Origin: Pseudomonas sp. CC120222-01a
GTDB lineage: Bacteria; Pseudomonadota; Gammaproteobacteria; Pseudomonadales; Pseudomonadaceae
Length of the DNA: 64,000 nucleotides
Assembly (NCBI RefSeq): GCF_003097235.1
Contig: NZ_QEQQ01000015.1
Span: 62,001-126,000, forward strand
Direction: 5' to 3'
Positions 62,056 to 64,000 of the stretch are shown in pieces. How positions within the stretch are numbered: position 1 is the first letter of the stretch; the number at the start of each line of letters is the position of its first letter. Made by a program: the position numbers and the translations under genes. The notes beneath the pieces were generated by a model. That model made no database searches. It saw only the letters and a program-made list of their open reading frames with translations, and was not told where the DNA came from.

Positions 62056-62059
62056 AATT

Positions 62060-62135
62060 TGGCGTCCCCTAGGGGACTCGAACCCCTGTTACCGCCGTGA
62101 AAGGGCGGTGTCCTAGGCCACTAGACGAAGGGGAC
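62060..62135 (-). tRNA. tRNA-Glu(TTC)
   Basis: First gene of the tRNA operon, identical to 61812-61887, with anticodon TTC and encoded CCA. Confidence 0.97.
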
Positions 62136-62209
62136 ACGCTGCTGGCATTACTGCCTGCTTTCACTCCCTGCCGCGTTTCGCTGTGTGCTTTACGCTGCAA
62201 GTGGCGCGC

Positions 62210-62238
62210 ATTCTATGGATGCTTCGAACAGGCGTCAA
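62210..62238 (-). promoter_or_regulatory. Promoter of the tRNA operon
   Basis: On the minus strand TTGACG (62238-62233) and TAGAAT (62215-62210) are spaced by 17 nt and followed by a GC-rich stretch (GCGCGCC), the discriminator type found at stringently controlled stable-RNA promoters. The rest of the 342-bp gap 62136-62477 shows no gene; the start of the next gene needs a promoter on the plus strand that I cannot pick out. Confidence 0.78.
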
Positions 62239-62477
62239 CCCCTTTGTAGAAATTTATTTAAATCAATGACTTCGGTCCATATGGAAGGTGCTGCCAGGGC
62301 GCGCCGATGGATTGGCGTTGATTTTCTGACAACACCTCGGGCAAGCTCAGCATCAATGTGCCAGCATGCAGCTATAAAGCGAATGGCCGATAGAACCAGA
62401 GATTTGCCTGCCAAGGCCTCCCGCGAGCACGCTCGCTCCTACACTCTATATGCAAACCTTTTGATGAGGCGTTAACG

Positions 62478-63245
62478 GTGACACCACTTCTGATCACTCT
62501 GCTCATCGTGGCGGGTATCGCGTTGCTGATCGTGATCGGCTACCTCAACAACGTGGTCGAAAACAGCAAGCTTGAACGCGCACGGCTGAAAGTCGAGCTC
62601 GCCGACCGGGTACGCCGCTGTGGCGAAATCACCGAGACCTTCCCGGGCCAGTTCATGACCCCGGCCCTCAAGCTGCTGCTGGCGCGCCTGGAGCTGAACC
62701 TCAACCAGCGGCAACTGGCGCTGGACAAGCAGAACGCGCAACTCAAGGCGCGCATCGCCGAGCTCGAAGGGCTGATCGCCCAAGGCGAACGCATTCCGGT
62801 GAACAACCCGCCCTGCCCGATCCAGACCGAGGTCAAGGCCAAGGATGTACGCTTCCTGCTCGAGGCGCTGCACAACCAGATCGTCAAGGGCAGCCAGGAG
62901 AACGTGCTGCAGACCAACGAGGCCAAGCAGTGGGTCAAGGAGATCCGCCACATCCTGGTGCTGCTGCATATCGAGTTCTTCAACAACCTCGGCCAGCAGG
63001 CGCTGCAGCAGGAACAGCCAGGCCAGGCGCGGCTGGCCTTCGAGCGCGGTGTGCAATACCTGCGCAAGCAGCCGGAACCGAAGGTGTATGAAGAGCAGCT
63101 GACCTATCTGGAGAAACTGCTGGCGCGGGCCAATGCCCAGGTGCTGGACAAGATGGAGCCGGCGGAGAACGAGCAGAACGAATTGACCGAGGGGCTCAAG
63201 ACCGATGAGGACGAGACCTGGAAAAAGCGGGTGATCTACGACTGA
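62478..63245 (+). CDS. Membrane-anchored coiled-coil protein of unknown function
   Basis: This 255-aa protein has one N-terminal membrane helix (LLITLLIVAGIALLIVIGYL) and a long helical, coiled-coil-like region (LELNLNQRQLALDKQNAQLKARIAELEG within residues 70-100). It has an acidic C-terminus. The GTG start at 62478 is preceded by GAGG. It is a conserved-looking pseudomonad protein, but I know no function. It stands alone between the tRNA operon and a REP pair. Confidence 0.8.
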   Translation: MTPLLITLLIVAGIALLIVIGYLNNVVENSKLERARLKVELADRVRRCGEITETFPGQFMTPALKLLLARLELNLNQRQLALDKQNAQLKARIAELEGLIAQGERIPVNNPPCPIQTEVKAKDVRFLLEALHNQIVKGSQENVLQTNEAKQWVKEIRHILVLLHIEFFNNLGQQALQQEQPGQARLAFERGVQYLRKQPEPKVYEEQLTYLEKLLARANAQVLDKMEPAENEQNELTEGLKTDEDETWKKRVIYD

Positions 63246-63252
63246 TATTTAA

Positions 63253-63362
63253 CCTGTACCGGCCCCTTCGCGGGCGCGCCCGCTCCCACAGGGATTTCAC
63301 CAGACCTGAGAGCAGTGCAATACCTGTGGGAGCGGGCATGCCCGCGAAGAGGCCGGTACAGG
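63253..63362. repeat. Inverted pair of P. putida-type REP sequences
   Basis: Arms at 63253-63292 and 63323-63362 (outer CCTGTACCGGCC / GGCCGGTACAGG, inner CCCGCTCCCACAGG / CCTGTGGGAGCGGG) lie between two convergent genes. The sequence is the same as in the other two pairs, apart from a few bases. Confidence 0.87.
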
Positions 63363-63372
63363 CAGCACAGCA

Positions 63373-63855
63373 TCAGCAGTCGGTCAATTCAAGAAAGATC
63401 GCTGCCAACCTTTCCAGCCCCACCTGATCCGCCTCACTGAAACGCGCCAGCTTCGGGCTGTCCAGATCCAGCACACCAATCAACCGCCCGTCCTTCACCA
63501 GCGGAATCACCAGCTCGCTGTTGGACGCGCTGTCACAGGCGATATGCCCCGGAAAGGCATGCACATCTTCCACGCGCTGGGTCTGCCGGGTAGCCGCCGC
63601 CGCGCCGCACACGCCCTTGCTGAACGGAATGCGCACACAGGCCACCTGCCCCTGGAACGGGCCGAGCACCAGCTCTTCGTTGCGGTTGAGGTAAAAACCC
63701 GCCCAGTTCAGGTCGTCCACCTGGTTGTAGAGAAACGCCGAAAACTGCGCGGCATTGGCGATGAAGTCGCGCTCGTCGGCGAACAGCGCCTGTACTTGCG
63801 CGGCCAGCAGGTTGTAGCCGTCGAGGCCGGCGCCACTGGCATTGAGGTCGATCAT
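63373..63855 (-). CDS. Free methionine-(R)-sulfoxide reductase (GAF domain)
   Basis: This single-GAF-domain protein of the fRMsr (YebR) family, 160 aa, repairs free methionine-R-sulfoxide. The three conserved cysteines are visible: Cys73 (VACVRIPF), Cys83 (KGVCGAAA) and Cys107 (HIACDSASNSELV). NWAGFYL and IGVLDLDSP are family motifs. The start is ATG 63855, 2 nt after the stop of the upstream gene; an open stretch further up lies within that gene. Confidence 0.93.
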   Translation of the reverse strand: MIDLNASGAGLDGYNLLAAQVQALFADERDFIANAAQFSAFLYNQVDDLNWAGFYLNRNEELVLGPFQGQVACVRIPFSKGVCGAAAATRQTQRVEDVHAFPGHIACDSASNSELVIPLVKDGRLIGVLDLDSPKLARFSEADQVGLERLAAIFLELTDC

Positions 63856-63857
63856 GT

Positions 63858-64000
63858 TTACTTTTGCTCCAGCAATTGCAGCCCGACCCAGTAGCGGGCG
63901 AACTGATAGGCACAACGGCCATTACGGTTGCCGCGCCCGGTTGCCCAGCGCACGGCGAGAATTTCCAGGGCTTCGTCACGTTGCCAGGCCAGGCCTGCAG
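63858..64000 (-). CDS. C-terminal end of probable DUF815-type ATP-binding protein (partial)
   Basis: The minus strand reads, in frame to TAA at 63860-63858, ALEILAVRWATGRGNRNGR and CAYQFARYWVGLQLLEQK. The WA..RG.R.GR.A.QF pattern resembles the C-terminus of DUF815 AAA+ ATPases. Only about 47 residues are inside the window and the start lies beyond its end. The stop is 2 nt before the fRMsr start, so the two are co-transcribed. Confidence 0.6.
   Translation of the reverse strand, partial: AGLAWQRDEALEILAVRWATGRGNRNGRCAYQFARYWVGLQLLEQK

Overview
The window is a chromosomal segment of a Pseudomonas, most likely of the P. putida group. The gene order tatD-holB-tmk-mltG-pabC-fabF-acpP-fabG-fabD-plsX-rpmF-yceD | maf-sppA-HAD-rluC | rne | murB-ptp-kdsB-trm112-lpxK-exbD-exbB-comEC matches the conserved Pseudomonas block. 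Four intergenic gaps carry paired REP sequences of the kind typical of P. putida. No tool was run: identities and functions come from reading motifs.

Layout. 1-759: a large imperfect inverted repeat (arms about 300 bp) with no convincing gene. 760-12393: DNA maintenance, fatty acid synthesis and phospholipid genes, nearly all on the minus strand in overlapping order; maf (+) is the exception. 12396-14049: HAD phosphatase and rluC. 14050-14838: divergent promoter and a roughly 735-nt leader for rne (14839-18078, +). 18265-25157: cell envelope genes (murB, kdsB, lpxK, exbBD) and comEC. 25300-31507: DUF2062 protein, an ABC-2 exporter, a GST, FadE and a PA2817-family protein.

31679-61440 is the accessory region. 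A chaperone-usher fimbrial operon (subunit, chaperone ... usher, adhesin) is split between chaperone and usher by about 24.5 kb of unrelated genes. The inserted block holds two RHS genes in opposite orientation (rhs1 39066-43124, minus; rhs2 52417-57594, plus). Their first 1.5 kb are almost identical in DNA. Between them lie a minus-strand operon of three large signal-less beta-rich proteins (596, 910 and 960 aa) feeding into rhs1, and a divergent plus-strand pair of secreted proteins (176 and 335 aa) built from a Cys/GDEN repeat, feeding into rhs2. Two further Ig-like-module proteins (662 and 489 aa) and a type V autotransporter fill the left side. The 910- and 960-aa proteins start with a motif reminiscent of TULIP/P47-type proteins known from OrfX-P47 toxin clusters (inference). 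This block is the best candidate here for an undescribed system: an RHS toxin-like locus with two alternative partner sets, possibly exchangeable by inversion.

61571-62135: five tRNA genes on the minus strand (Glu-Gly-Glu-Gly-Gly in transcription order) with a good promoter and terminator. 62478-64000: a membrane-anchored coiled-coil protein, a free methionine-R-sulfoxide reductase and the 3' end of a probable DUF815-type ATPase.
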